Of a stretch of 64,000 nucleotides of DNA, positions 62,987 to 64,000 are shown one piece after another. The DNA is from Blautia schinkii (GTDB lineage Bacteria; Bacillota; Clostridia; Lachnospirales; Lachnospiraceae). The stretch spans positions 248,001 through 312,000 of the forward strand of contig NZ_JAAWUO010000001.1 of assembly GCF_013304825.1 (NCBI RefSeq). The letters run 5' to 3'. The notes under the pieces are model-generated. The model was not told the DNA's origin. It did no database searches and saw nothing but the letters and a program-made list of their open reading frames with translations. The position numbers and the translations under genes were made by a program. Positions within the stretch are counted from its first letter, which is position 1; the number at the start of each line of letters is the position of its first letter.

Positions 62987-64000
62987 CTATTTTTGTTTTT
63001 TCTCAGCTTTTGCTTCGCAGGTGAGTTCAACACCAAGCTTACGGAAGCTGATCACATCCACGTCAGAGAGCATAACAGAAGTATGAACCTGGCATCCGCG
63101 AATATTCGGGATCTGCTCCAGGGCAAGACGTGCGGCATCACTTGTGGCAGCACTCATAGAGAGGGCAATCAGGATCTCATCAATGTGAAGGCGAGGGTTC
63201 TTGCTTCCAAGATATTTGGTCTTCAGCTGCTGGATCGGATGGATGGCATCAGGGGAGATCACGTGGAGCTCGTGATCAATACCTGCAAGCTCTTTCAGTG
63301 CATTGAGGAGAAGAGCTGCAGATGCACCCAGAAGGTCGGAAGTTTTTCCGCATACGATCTTTCCGTCCGGAAGTTCCATTGCAGCTGCCGGGCCGCCTGT
63401 TGCTTCTTCTTTTGCCAGGGCAGCAGGAACGACCTTGCGGTCATGAAGTTCTGCGTGAGCCTGCTGGAGAAGGAGCTCGATCTTGCGGACCTCGTTTTCA
63501 GTGCCGGAACCGGAAACAAGTGCATTCATGCTCTTATAGTAACGGCGGATGATCTCCTGACGGGATGCTTCCTGGCAGGCTTCATCGTCAATAATGCAGT
63601 TGCCGGCCATATTGACACCCATATCAGTAGGAGATTTATAAGGACAGCTTCCCATGATTTTCTCAAACATTGCCTGTACAACAGGGAAAACTTCCACATC
63701 ACGGTTATAGTTGACGGTTGTTTCGCCGTAAGCTTCCAAATGGAACGGGTCGATCATATTAACATCGTTAAGATCAGCGGTAGCTGCTTCATATGCCAGG
63801 TTTACCGGATGCTTCAGCGGGAGGTTCCAGATCGGGAAGGTCTCAAATTTCGCATAGCCGGCCTTTACACCGCGTTTATATTCATGGTAGAGCTGGGAAA
63901 GGCAGGTGGCCATCTTTCCGCTTCCGGGTCCTGGAGCTGTGATCACAACCAGGGGTCTGGTAGTCTTGATATAATCATTCTTTCCATATCCCTCATCACT
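62987..64000 (-). CDS. DUF1846 protein (5' end outside the window)
   Basis: The frame is open to base 64000, so the first part lies outside the window; about 337 C-terminal residues are seen. The segment [26 protein letters not shown] has a P-loop-like GPGSGK motif, and [22 protein letters not shown]-like text matches the DUF1846 family, proteins of about 500 residues found in many Firmicutes. The GTG at 63946 is inside the P-loop segment and is not a start. Function is not known to me; an ATP- or NTP-dependent enzyme is suggested by the motif. Confidence 0.85.
   Translation of the reverse strand, partial: SDEGYGKNDYIKTTRPLVVITAPGPGSGKMATCLSQLYHEYKRGVKAGYAKFETFPIWNLPLKHPVNLAYEAATADLNDVNMIDPFHLEAYGETTVNYNRDVEVFPVVQAMFEKIMGSCPYKSPTDMGVNMAGNCIIDDEACQEASRQEIIRRYYKSMNALVSGSGTENEVRKIELLLQQAHAELHDRKVVPAALAKEEATGGPAAAMELPDGKIVCGKTSDLLGASAALLLNALKELAGIDHELHVISPDAIHPIQQLKTKYLGSKNPRLHIDEILIALSMSAATSDAARLALEQIPNIRGCQVHTSVMLSDVDVISFRKLGVELTCEAKAEKKQK

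Overview
The window looks like a chromosomal segment of an anaerobic gut Firmicute of the Lachnospiraceae, most like Blautia or a close relative. The grounds are moderate GC with strong AGGAGG ribosome binding sites, a GerMN-domain protein, meso-diaminopimelate dehydrogenase, NlpC/P60 wall hydrolases, a DUF1002 protein, and a B12-independent fucose/propanediol microcompartment locus of the kind known from Blautia and Roseburia. The genus is an inference; no rRNA or tRNA gene is present.

Layout. 1-5473: the end of hypD, hypE, then a tightly overlapping cassette of a TM1266-like small protein, a NifH-like iron protein and two NifD/NifK-like subunits of unknown function. 5564-13790: a DMT-type membrane protein, comEA, a two-component system with a GerMN lipoprotein-like protein, comEC and a FAD dehydrogenase. 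13990-20114: a cobalamin-riboswitch operon with a secreted CbiK-like chelatase, a NEAT-like double-domain secreted protein and a BtuFCD-type ABC importer. 20152-26624: a palindromic repeat, a DUF1002 protein, an rRNA methyltransferase, a DnaJ-type cluster and ddh. 26914-30200: two secreted NlpC/P60 proteins. 30316-31149: a second cobalamin riboswitch over a small Cys-rich protein. 32159-47229: the microcompartment locus. 48956-51421: recQ and a promoter-to-terminator structured RNA candidate. 51427-54312: an AraC regulator divergent from fucI. 54483-59517: an aldo/keto reductase with sbcD and sbcC. 59545-62929: a LytTR response regulator divergent from a degenerate receiver and a large secreted protein. 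The window ends inside a DUF1846 gene.

How the parts work together. FucI opens L-fucose breakdown. The aldolase makes lactaldehyde and DHAP, and lactaldehyde is reduced to 1,2-propanediol. The glycyl-radical dehydratase (Cys438, Gly817) with its radical-SAM activase makes propionaldehyde without B12. PduP and PduL convert this to propionyl-CoA and propionyl-phosphate, and PduQ makes propanol. Four single-domain shell proteins, one tandem-domain shell protein with Cys38 and one pentamer form the shell, and PduS is a likely electron conduit. Aldolase, PduP, the Zn-alcohol dehydrogenase and PduL all carry encapsulation-peptide-like helices. Fuculokinase and a dedicated lactaldehyde reductase are not in the window.

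The most interesting items are the nitrogenase-like cassette beside hyp genes, the ~305-nt structured RNA candidate at 50872-51176, the secreted chelatase/NEAT/ABC operon under B12 control, and a PduO homologue with a changed active site in a B12-independent locus.
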